DNA of 64,000 nt from Streptomyces sp. NBC_01341 (GTDB lineage Bacteria > Actinomycetota > Actinomycetes > Streptomycetales > Streptomycetaceae), in NCBI RefSeq assembly GCF_035946055.1, contig NZ_CP108364.1, positions 7,192,001 to 7,256,000 of the forward strand, given 5' to 3'. Of this stretch, positions 1-7,044 are shown piece after piece. The translations under genes were made by a program, and so were the position numbers. A model generated the notes under the pieces. That model was not told the origin of the DNA. It saw only the letters and a list, made by a program, of their open reading frames with translations, and ran no database searches. Position 1 is the first letter of the stretch. Every line of letters starts with the position of its first letter.

Positions 1-267
1 GAAGCTCAGTGCCACCAGCTTCTCCAGAGGCGGAATGCCTGGAGTCGAGTAGGGGACGACGAGTTGCGGCCAGGTGGCGAACTGCTCCCGAACGACGGCC
101 AGCGCCAGTTTCTCCTTGCTGGAGTAATGGAAATAGATTGCTCCGCTGGTCCTTCCCGAGTGCTCGCTTATGTCGTTGACGCTGGTCCCGACATAGCCTC
201 GTTCGAGAAAAAGATGCGCTGCGGACTCCAGTAGAACCCTGCGGGTCGTACGTGCTCTGTCCTGCAC
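1..267 (-). CDS. TetR-family regulator, gamma-butyrolactone-receptor-like (partial)
   Basis: Only the first 89 codons are present; the gene runs off the left edge. The reading frame opens with GTG at 267 behind a GGAG ribosome site. It encodes a TetR helix-turn-helix of the form RTTRRVLLESAAHLFLERGY followed by the recognition helix region SGAIYFHYSSKEKLALAVVREQF. The GAIYFHY..KE.LA pattern and the following WP residues are typical of Streptomyces ArpA/ScbR-type receptors, which repress antibiotic and developmental genes until they bind a butyrolactone. The ligand domain is outside the window, so receptor status is inferred from the DNA-binding domain alone; an ordinary TetR repressor is possible. 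Confidence 0.8.
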   Translation of the reverse strand, partial: MQDRARTTRRVLLESAAHLFLERGYVGTSVNDISEHSGRTSGAIYFHYSSKEKLALAVVREQFATWPQLVVPYSTPGIPPLEKLVALSF

Positions 268-799
268 TTGCGTTCTCCTTTCGAGAGTGCGTTCGACAAT
301 TTTGCGCAGTCGAGTTGCGCCGTCTTCCGGGGGAGTGGTCGCGGCGCGCGAGGATTTTATTATTCTTCGACCGTGTGCTTGGGCGGCCCGTTTCGTGCAA
401 TCCCCTGATTCTGTGAACAGAAACGTTTCTGGTAGTGAGGCGCGGAACCGGACCGGATCGCGCCCGACTGTCAGGAAAGTGCAGCCAGGCGGGGCATCGG
501 GGAACTGGATTCCGTCGGCCGCACGCCCATTCATGATCTGTGGCGCCGGCGGGGCGACTGCTGATTCGATCGCCCAGATGCACTCGAATTGGTGATTGCG
601 GGAATCTGCTGTGCCCAATTAACGTAACCATCACGATGTTTTCGGGGTTGGCGGACAGCGTCGTACGGATGCGCCCCAGGGTGAGGCTCTCGAAGAGCGT
701 CCCGCATCCCGATATCCGCGGCCCGGCCATTGAGTCGCTGCCCGCTTTCGTGCGCCTGCGACCCGAACTGGTGACGTAATCACTGAGAACGGCAGAGAC
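268..799. other. Intergenic region, no supported gene
   Basis: This stretch between the leftward TetR gene and the rightward HAD gene has lower GC than its surroundings in places and shows no reading frame with convincing start, codon use or family resemblance. It contains the palindrome at 418-431. It probably holds the promoters of both flanking genes. Confidence 0.5.
418..431. promoter_or_regulatory. Perfect 14-bp palindrome, candidate operator
   Basis: The sequence CAGAAACGTTTCTG is a perfect inverted repeat lying 150 bp upstream of the TetR-type gene start. TetR-family repressors, including butyrolactone receptors, usually bind such palindromes near their own promoter. The link to this regulator is inferred from position only. 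Confidence 0.35.
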
Positions 800-1480
800 A
801 TGACAGCTCACTACATCCTCGACTGGTCCCCGTCCGCCATCGTCTTCGACTGCGACGGCACGCTCATGGACACCGAACGCCATTGGCAAGAGGCCCGCAG
901 CATCACGTTCCGATCGTTCGGTCTCAAGTCACCCACAGGTTTCGCCGAACGCGCGAAGGGCGTGCACTACGCCGAGTGCGGCACCCTCATGGCCGAGGAG
1001 ACCGGGAAGCCCGACCTCGCCGACGATCTGACCGACGCACTCCTCGACAACTTCACGGCCCTCGTCCACGAGGAACCGGTCACGATGCCAGGAGCGGCAA
1101 GGCTGGTCAGGCTGGCTGCCGAGCACATTCCCCTCGCCGTAGCGAGTAACTGCCCACGCACGATGGTGGAGTCCTGCCTCGACCGTGCCGGACTGCTCTC
1201 CTACTTCGGCCACGTGGTGGTCGCCGGTGAGGATGCACGTCCCAAACCTCAGCCGGACGTGTACCGGATCGCCGCGACGTTGTGCGGCGTTCCCCCTCAG
1301 GAGGCACTCGCGGTCGAGGACTCGCTCACGGGGATGGATTCGGCCCGACGCGCGGGACTGCGAGTCCTGGGCATCGGTGTCAGCCCGACCGGCCCTGAGA
1401 GGAAGCACGCTGACCTCTGGGTGGAGAGCCTTGCCGCCCCGGAGCTGATGACCTGGGCAGGCCGTCACATCGGTTCGTAG
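800..1480 (+). CDS. HAD-superfamily phosphatase (phosphoglycolate phosphatase / beta-phosphoglucomutase-like)
   Basis: A 226-aa protein with the class I HAD signature FDCDGTLMDTE near the N-terminus; Asp17 is the predicted nucleophile and Asp19 the acid/base. A central motif VASNCPRTMVES corresponds to motif II. The stretch GHVVVAGEDARPKPQPDVYRIAA supplies the motif III lysine, and VEDSLTGMDSARRAGLRVLGIG gives the motif IV acidic residues. The size and the cap between motifs I and II fit the subfamily that dephosphorylates small sugar phosphates or phosphoglycolate. The substrate cannot be read from sequence. No operon partner is obvious; the next gene starts 332 bp downstream. Confidence 0.85.
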   Translation: MTAHYILDWSPSAIVFDCDGTLMDTERHWQEARSITFRSFGLKSPTGFAERAKGVHYAECGTLMAEETGKPDLADDLTDALLDNFTALVHEEPVTMPGAARLVRLAAEHIPLAVASNCPRTMVESCLDRAGLLSYFGHVVVAGEDARPKPQPDVYRIAATLCGVPPQEALAVEDSLTGMDSARRAGLRVLGIGVSPTGPERKHADLWVESLAAPELMTWAGRHIGS

Positions 1481-1812
1481 GCGCGGGAATGGGCGCCCGT
1501 CGCGCCTATGCGTCCCGGGGCCATCGCCACAGAACCGAGGATGGCCCCACCCTGCCCAGGCTACCGCCGGCCGGCGCTCTGCTCGTCGGGCCTCGGGACG
1601 CAGTCTTCTCAGGTGGTCGTCCTCCGATGACCGACCCTTCGAGCCGAGGCGCCGAGAGTGTTCACTCCCATAAAGGCGCCATGCCGTGGCCGACACTCCA
1701 CGGGGCCCGGCGAGCCGGCGGATCCGTGGAGATGACGGGCAGCGGCTCCATGAGAGTGTTCCAACCGTGGTGTCGGCGCGGTCCTGCAACGGGAGACCGT
1801 TCTGATGGGCGC
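1481..1812. other. Intergenic/leader region upstream of the permease
   Basis: The frame of the downstream permease stays open back to 1489, but the upstream extension has no family similarity and is arginine/proline-rich. I therefore treat it as promoter and leader. I looked for a recognisable c-di-AMP (ydaO) riboswitch, because kimA in Bacillus has one, and did not see it. Confidence 0.4.
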
Positions 1813-3765
1813 ATGACTGTCGACCGCCCGATGTACCGGGTAAAGCGGCACCTGCTCGGCAGGCCGCTCACCACTGAGCACATCAGCGACGAAAAGCTGG
1901 ACAAACGGACGGCGCTCGGCGTCCTCGCATCCGACTGCATCAGCTCGTCGGCGTACGGCTCCGAGGAGATGCTCCGCGTTCTCGTGCCCGTCGTCGGGGT
2001 CGCCGCCTTCACCCTGATCCTGCCGGTGACGGGTGCCATCCTGTTCGTTCTGCTGCTCCTGACGCTCTGCTACAGCGATGTCGTCACCATCTACACCCGG
2101 GCCGGCGGCTCCTACGTGGTGGCCCGGGAGAACTTCGGGCCGAACGTCGCACAGATCGCCGCCGTGGCCTTGCTCGTCGACTACATCGTCACGGTCGCCG
2201 TCCAGGTGTCCGCCGGGACCAACGCTCTGATCTCCCTCGCCCACCTGGCCGGCAACGGCTGGACAGGCCTGGACCACTTGCAATTGCCCGTATCCGTGGC
2301 GGTGATCGTCCTGCTGGTCTACGGAAATCTGCGCGGGGTGCGCGAGGCGGGCCGCATGTTCGCGCTGCCCGCATACCTCTTCATGACGGCCATCGGCCTC
2401 GTCCTTGTCGTCGCGGTCGTACGCGGGCTCACAGGTGGGTTGGCCCACGCCGACCTGCAGGCCGAGGGCGTGGTTCCGTCGGGGACCCCGGGGGAGGGAT
2501 GGCTCTACGGCGCCTCGCTCTTCATCGTCCTGCGTTCCTTCGCCAACGGCGGGTCGTCCCTCACCGGCCTCGAGGCGATCTCGAACGGAATTTCCGCATT
2601 CCGTGAGCCCCAGGGCCGCAACGCCCGCCACACCCTCATCGCCATGAGCTGTGTGCTCGCCGTCCTGGTACTCGGCGTCTCCACACTGGCGCACTACACG
2701 CACGCCGTCCCCTACACCGACGGCACACCGACCGTCATCGCCCAGGAGGCCCGGCTCGTCTTCGGTCAGGGGACGCTCGGAACGACCGGACTCGTCTTCG
2801 TCCAGCTCTCGACGGCGCTGGTCCTCTACACGGGCGCCAACACCCCTTTCACCGGCTTCCCGTTCCTGGCCAGCTTCGTCGCGGAAGACCGGTTTCTGCC
2901 GCGCATGCTCACCCGTCGCGGCCACCGGCTCGCGTTCTCCAACGGCATCATCGCGCTCACGGTCGTCTCGCTGGCGCTGCTGCTCGCCACGGGCGCCAGC
3001 GTGGACAGACTGGTGGCCTTGTACGCGATCGGGGTGTTCACCGCCTTCACCATGGCGGGAGCCGGCCTCACCGTCCATCACCTCCGCAGGCGCGAACCGC
3101 TGCGGCGGGTGAAGGTTGTCGTCAATGCGCTCGCGGCCGTCGTCTCCGCGGCCGTCGTCCTGATCTTCCTGGTCACCAAGTTCACCGAAGGTGCCTGGCT
3201 GGTGGCAGTGATCTTCCCGCTCGGCGTCTGGGCCCTGGTACGGATCAACCGTGAGTACCGGCACGAGGCCGCAGTACTCGAGCGGCTGCCCGCCGGCGCA
3301 GACCGCCCGCGCGTCCGCCGCCACCAGGTATTCGTCCTCGTCGAAACGCTGGACCTTGCCACCCTCAAGGCGCTTCGCTACGCCCATGAACTGCGACCCG
3401 ACACGGTCCGGGCCGTGCACTTCGCCATCGACGAGGCCCACGCACGACACCTCCGCGAGGTCTGGGAGTCCACATCCGCGACAACGGTGGCACTTGAACT
3501 CGTCGCGTGCCCGGACCGCCGACTGCGTCACGCGATGCGGGAACTGGCCGTCCGCGCCACGCAGGACGAGGACACCAGCCTGACGGTGCTGGTGCCTCGG
3601 CGGATGTACGCCAACATCCTCGGCAAGCTCCTCCACCGCGGTACGGGTGAGAAGATCGCAAGGACGCTGGGCCAGTTGCCCCACGTCGCGGTGACCATCC
3701 TGCCGTTCGACGCGTCCCGCGCCCTGCGGATGCTCCAGTCGGGCCACAAGCCGCCGTTGGACTGA
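1813..3765 (+). CDS. KimA-like APC-superfamily permease (potassium or amino-acid importer)
   Basis: A 650-aa integral membrane protein with about twelve hydrophobic segments followed by a soluble C-terminal domain of roughly 160 residues. The N-terminus MYRVKRHLLGRPL followed by LASDCISSSAYGSEE, and internal segments such as GSYVVARENFG, ANTPFTGFPFLASF and RLAFSNGII, closely resemble Bacillus KimA, a c-di-AMP-inhibited K+/H+ symporter. The C-terminal part (from about residue 495, VFVLVETLDLATLKALRYA) looks like the USP-like regulatory domain of that family. ATG at 1813 or 1831 could be the start; 1831 matches the KimA N-terminus best. Many Streptomyces paralogs are annotated only as APC permeases, so the transported ion is an inference. 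Confidence 0.85.
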   Translation: MTVDRPMYRVKRHLLGRPLTTEHISDEKLDKRTALGVLASDCISSSAYGSEEMLRVLVPVVGVAAFTLILPVTGAILFVLLLLTLCYSDVVTIYTRAGGSYVVARENFGPNVAQIAAVALLVDYIVTVAVQVSAGTNALISLAHLAGNGWTGLDHLQLPVSVAVIVLLVYGNLRGVREAGRMFALPAYLFMTAIGLVLVVAVVRGLTGGLAHADLQAEGVVPSGTPGEGWLYGASLFIVLRSFANGGSSLTGLEAISNGISAFREPQGRNARHTLIAMSCVLAVLVLGVSTLAHYTHAVPYTDGTPTVIAQEARLVFGQGTLGTTGLVFVQLSTALVLYTGANTPFTGFPFLASFVAEDRFLPRMLTRRGHRLAFSNGIIALTVVSLALLLATGASVDRLVALYAIGVFTAFTMAGAGLTVHHLRRREPLRRVKVVVNALAAVVSAAVVLIFLVTKFTEGAWLVAVIFPLGVWALVRINREYRHEAAVLERLPAGADRPRVRRHQVFVLVETLDLATLKALRYAHELRPDTVRAVHFAIDEAHARHLREVWESTSATTVALELVACPDRRLRHAMRELAVRATQDEDTSLTVLVPRRMYANILGKLLHRGTGEKIARTLGQLPHVAVTILPFDASRALRMLQSGHKPPLD

Positions 3766-3885
3766 CCCGAGCAGCGCTCCCGGCGCCTCCAGGACCGAGA
3801 CCTTCGCCGGTAGGCGGCCAGCGCCCCGAGCGGGCAGCCCTGGAGCATGCGATGGGAGGTCGGCGACTCTCGTAGGATCACGAGC

Positions 3886-3968
3886 GGGACGGGGCTCGTA
3901 GCGCAGCGGTTGTCGCGCCTTCACAGCATGTAGGAGGACGCCGGTTCGAATCCGGTCGGCCCCGTCCC
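3886..3968 (+). tRNA. tRNA-like element, probably a degenerate tRNA
   Basis: The segment has a canonical T-arm (GCCGG-TTCGAAT-CCGGT at 3940-3956) and a good D-arm (GCGC/GCGC at 3901-3904 and 3915-3918, with the usual AG..GG loop). The acceptor helix is unusual: GGGACGGGG (3886-3894) pairs perfectly with CCCCGTCCC (3960-3968), and CG/CG pairs continue inward past one bulged T. The anticodon arm (3919-3939) does not form a normal 5-bp stem with a 7-nt loop, so no anticodon can be assigned. It could be a decayed tRNA, an integration scar or a tRNA mimic. Confidence 0.5.
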
Positions 3969-3973
3969 ATCCT

Positions 3974-3997
3974 CCGCGGCCGCGGCCGCGGCCGCGG
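3974..3997. repeat. (CCGCGG)4 tandem hexamer
   Basis: Four exact tandem copies of CCGCGG follow the tRNA-like element directly, with a degenerate fifth copy (TCGCGG). The unit is itself a palindrome, so the run can fold into several alternative hairpins. Confidence 0.8.
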
Positions 3998-4314
3998 TCG
4001 CGGGCCACGACCTTCGAGCCCGGTTCGGGCCTTGAGTGGCCCTCGGTGGCGCGTGCGTTCGGGCACACGGGGTCGGTGCGGCGGGTTGATCTACGTGGAG
4101 GCACGCTGCGGCTCATCGTCCCCGGGGGAGCGGCAACTTCCACCGAAATCATCCTCGTCCGTGACGCACGGCTCTCGGTTCTGTTGTAACGATGCCGAGG
4201 GCGAGCCGATCCTCGGGAGTTCGGTGGTCTGCGGATGTCGAGAACGTGTCACCGCCTCCGTCCCAGGGATATCAGCGGCTACCGGCGGCCGCACGAGGAG
4301 AAGGAGAGACCAGC

Positions 4315-4755
4315 ATGGCGATTCAGCGTATGGACAACGTCGGCATCGTCGTCGAGGACTTGGACGCCGCCGTCGCGTACTTCGAGGAGCTCGGCATGGA
4401 ACTGGAGGGCAGGGCCGAGGTCAAGGGCCTCGTCGCCGACCAGTGCACCGGACTCGACGGCGTCCACTGCGACATTGCGATGGTCCGAACCCCCGACGGG
4501 CACAGTCGGCTCGAGTTGGCGAAGTACCGCAGCCCCGCAGCGATCAGCGCCGGGCCGCGTCAACGGCCGCACAACATTCTGGGCACACACCGCGTCATGT
4601 TCGCCGTCGACGACATCGAGGACACCGTTTCCCGCCTGCGCCCCCACGGCGGCGAGCTCGTCGGGGAGATCGCCCGGTTCGAGGACAGCTACCTGCTCTG
4701 CTACGTCCGCGGCCCGGAAGGCATCATCGTGGGGCTCGCCGAGCAACTGGGGTGA
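4315..4755 (+). CDS. VOC (glyoxalase/bleomycin-resistance) family protein
   Basis: A 146-aa protein starting at ATG 4315 behind AAGGAGAG. Two beta-alpha-beta-beta-beta repeats are visible: one opens with MDNVGIVVEDLDAAVAYFEELGMELEG and the second with HRVMFAVDDIEDTVSRLRPHGGELVGE, ending in YVRGPEGIIVGLAEQL. This is the usual length of a single-chain VOC protein. The first metal ligand position, often His (HVGI), is Asn here (NVGI), so it may be a binding protein or an enzyme with altered metal ligation rather than a classical glyoxalase I. An in-frame extension back to 4192 has no family similarity. Confidence 0.85.
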   Translation: MAIQRMDNVGIVVEDLDAAVAYFEELGMELEGRAEVKGLVADQCTGLDGVHCDIAMVRTPDGHSRLELAKYRSPAAISAGPRQRPHNILGTHRVMFAVDDIEDTVSRLRPHGGELVGEIARFEDSYLLCYVRGPEGIIVGLAEQLG

Positions 4756-4919
4756 GAGCGGCGAGCGGAGCCACGTGGGCCCCTGGGCACCGTGCGGTCT
4801 CTGCGACCACCAGGCGCACCGCGTCAGGATCCTCCTGCCCCTCAGCTTCGATCGGGGCCGGGTGTCTGCGTGTCCGGGCGGCAGCAACAGAGGACCGGGT
4901 CCCCGGACGCGGTGGCTTG

Positions 4920-5831
4920 TCAGTCGTCAGCTCGGGCCGGCCGCCTCGTGAAGCGCCGAAGTCCCCTCCGGGTGGGCTTCAAGGGTCGGTCCTCGGGGGC
5001 GACCACGCCCTGAGCCGCAGCCAACGACGGTGCGGGGGCGGGAGCGGGCTCTTCCGCATGCCCGACGCCCCGTGCCAGCCGGCTCCGGACGGCCCGGGCC
5101 ATCGCGTGATGGGACTCCTCCTGCAACAGTCCCCCTGCGGCCAACCGCTCCCACATATGGAGCAGTTCCCTTCCTCGGGTCGCTACCTGTCCCTCGTCGC
5201 GCAGCCGCTGCCATGCCGCGGTGGCACGGGCGACCTCGGGCACGGCTCGGTCCAGATCCGTGCTGCAACGGATGCGTGCGACCGTCAGCGCGAGGATGGT
5301 GGAGATCAAGTAGTCGCCGCGCAGATAGGCGATGTACGCCTCGATCGCCCTGGCCTCCAGTGACAGTTCGTCCTCCGCGCCCCGGCGGAGCGTCAGGTGC
5401 TCCCGCAGTGCCCCGGCGAGGACGAACGCCGCGTGCAGTTCCTGGCGTCGGGCGTGCTCGATGATCCGCTCGACGCGGGCGAGCGGAGGAAACGCCTCCT
5501 CCTCCGCGAAGGTTCGCTCGCGCCCGTGCGGCAGGTCCTCCTCGTCGGCGATGGTCAGGCTGGACCCATCGGGGTACACCCGGAGCCGCGCGACCTGCCG
5601 CACGCTGCGGTCGATGACGGTAGCCGCAACCGGTGCACCGAGGGTGCGGGCGAACATGGCTACCGCGTCCAGAATCGCCTCATTGGCCGGGCGCGTGCCT
5701 CCCATCTCCAACAGATGGCCGTTGACCACTGTGGACCCGTCCTCGGCGACGTACGCGTCGAGGCGAATCAGCGGAGGCACGCTGACGGCGGGCAGGTTCC
5801 TCTTGTCACGGGGTGTCAGTGAGTGAGGCAC
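4920..5831 (-). CDS. Conserved-looking protein of unknown function (303 aa)
   Basis: GTG start at 5831 is preceded by CCGGAG at good spacing. I do not recognise the family. The N-terminal third (residues about 20-100) looks like a mixed alpha/beta domain containing ANEAILDAVAMFARTLGAPV and ARLRVYPDGSSLTIADEED. The middle is rich in helices with charged residues (VERIIEHARRQELHAAFVLAGALREHL). The C-terminal 50 residues are a proline/arginine-rich tail. There is no signal peptide or membrane segment, so it is probably cytoplasmic. It converges with the VOC gene. Codon use fits a real gene. Confidence 0.6.
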   Translation of the reverse strand: MPHSLTPRDKRNLPAVSVPPLIRLDAYVAEDGSTVVNGHLLEMGGTRPANEAILDAVAMFARTLGAPVAATVIDRSVRQVARLRVYPDGSSLTIADEEDLPHGRERTFAEEEAFPPLARVERIIEHARRQELHAAFVLAGALREHLTLRRGAEDELSLEARAIEAYIAYLRGDYLISTILALTVARIRCSTDLDRAVPEVARATAAWQRLRDEGQVATRGRELLHMWERLAAGGLLQEESHHAMARAVRSRLARGVGHAEEPAPAPAPSLAAAQGVVAPEDRPLKPTRRGLRRFTRRPARADD

Positions 5832-6174
5832 CGTTCAGACTCCGGGTTGCCGGGGACGGGCATGGAAGCAGCTCTCGAGGTCGTGCCGGTGTTCCGGCCA
5901 CGGCACGTCGGCGACCTCTCCGCCTCCGAGGGGCATGTCTACCTTTGTTACGTCAGCCTAATAGATGATCGGGTACTCAGAGGCACGTCCAGGCCCGCTC
6001 GGCCGGCCGGTCGGTCCAAGACGTGCTCCAGCACCGCGTCAGTCAACGCTCGCCCCGGTGTTGTCCTCCGCGACGCTGCCACCCTGACGGACCGGTGGAC
6101 CGACGCCGAGCACCGTGCTGCGCAAGGGCGCGTGCAAGCCGAGTCCGGGGGCTGCCCTCTGCCTGCCGAGGTGG
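5832..6174. other. Intergenic region, no supported gene
   Basis: Open frames exist on both strands but none has a credible start, family resemblance or normal amino-acid composition. A short AT-richer patch around 5940-5965 (tttgttacgtcagcctaata) may be the promoter of the leftward 303-aa gene or a decayed site. Confidence 0.4.
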
Positions 6175-6711
6175 CTACTCGATGAGCGTATCCGCGATGA
6201 TGATCGCCAGGCCGATCAGCATGTCCATGCCTCCCGCCCGGCACGAGGACAGCCGGCCGTACCCGGCGGTGCGGGCGGCCCAGGCTCCCCAGCTGAACAG
6301 GGCGACGGTGTTGAGCAGCAAGGCTGCGTCGGCAGCCGTGGCTTCTGACCACCACCCGGCCACTGCGGCAAGCAGTATCGCCACCGTGGGCAGCACGGCG
6401 GCGACCAGCGGCCACTCGGCGAGCACCAACCGCAGTCTGCTGACGGCGGCCGCCCCGTCGGCGGACGCACGCTGGGCGATGACGTGCGCGTAGCCGTGGG
6501 CGGCACCCGCCGCAAGCGCGGTGAGCAGTACCCAGAGCGCGTCCGGTCCAGGATCGGCGTCCTCGCCCGTTCCATCCAGAGCGGCCACCAGGGCGCTTGC
6601 CAGTACCAGACCGTAGATGCCGCCGAACAGCGACTGCTCCGTCGGTCGGTGTCGCAAGCCCGACGTCGGTAGGACGCCCCTTCGGCGGGCATGGTCGGCG
6701 CGGTCGGGCAT
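6175..6711 (-). CDS. Small integral membrane protein, unknown function
   Basis: A 178-aa protein with ATG at 6711 behind GAGG. After about 28 polar N-terminal residues there are five predicted membrane segments: LFGGIYGLVLASALVAALDG, ALWVLLTALAAGAAHGYAHVIA, WPLVAAVLPTVAILLAAVAGW, ALLLNTVALFSWGAWAA and GMDMLIGLAIIIADTLI. Similar small multi-pass proteins are common in Streptomyces without known role. A histidine pair within segment two (AHGYAHV) is a possible functional site, but nothing more can be said. Confidence 0.65.
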   Translation of the reverse strand: MPDRADHARRRGVLPTSGLRHRPTEQSLFGGIYGLVLASALVAALDGTGEDADPGPDALWVLLTALAAGAAHGYAHVIAQRASADGAAAVSRLRLVLAEWPLVAAVLPTVAILLAAVAGWWSEATAADAALLLNTVALFSWGAWAARTAGYGRLSSCRAGGMDMLIGLAIIIADTLIE

Positions 6712-7044
6712 CGCATCGCCTCGGTGCGGGGAGGGGACTGTGTCCGCATATAGTCACCCGTGTGATGTCAGGGCACACGACGCCACGCCCGCGCACGACA
6801 TCGGGCTGACGGCGATTTCTGGATCTTCCCACCCTTCGTGTCATCTTGCACGGTGCGTCCCATGGGTGTCGGTGTGCCGTGGGGAGCCTGCTTGCACAGG
6901 TCCGGCCTGTTCGGGGCCCTGATGCTCAGGCGGGAGGGAGGATCGCGCCGGAATCCACGAAACCGATCTCGACCGCATGCGGACATGCTCTGTTCGCCTC
7001 GCGGCCAACCGGTCGGCGATCTTCGTGTTGCAGTCTCACGCACC
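6712..7044. other. Divergent promoter region, no supported gene
   Basis: The stretch lies between the leftward membrane protein and rightward phoD. The phoD frame stays open upstream to 6838, but the Tat signal peptide begins at 7045, so the upstream part is leader. No clear PHO-box direct repeats (GTTCACC-type) could be found here. Confidence 0.45.

Noticed and set aside
1481..1812. c-di-AMP (ydaO) riboswitch before the KimA-like gene
   Set aside because: The conserved riboswitch elements could not be found by eye; the idea rested only on the Bacillus precedent.
3886..3968. Selenocysteine tRNA, because of the long acceptor helix
   Set aside because: The element lacks the long variable arm and six-pair D-stem of tRNA-Sec and has no anticodon arm.
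1609..4152. 847-codon open frame on the minus strand
   Set aside because: It is the antisense shadow of the KimA-like permease gene; the translation is low-complexity and rich in Arg, Gly, Asp and Glu without domains, as expected opposite a GC-rich membrane protein gene.
6712..7044. PHO box upstream of phoD
   Set aside because: No tandem 11-nt repeats with a GTTCACC-like core could be identified.
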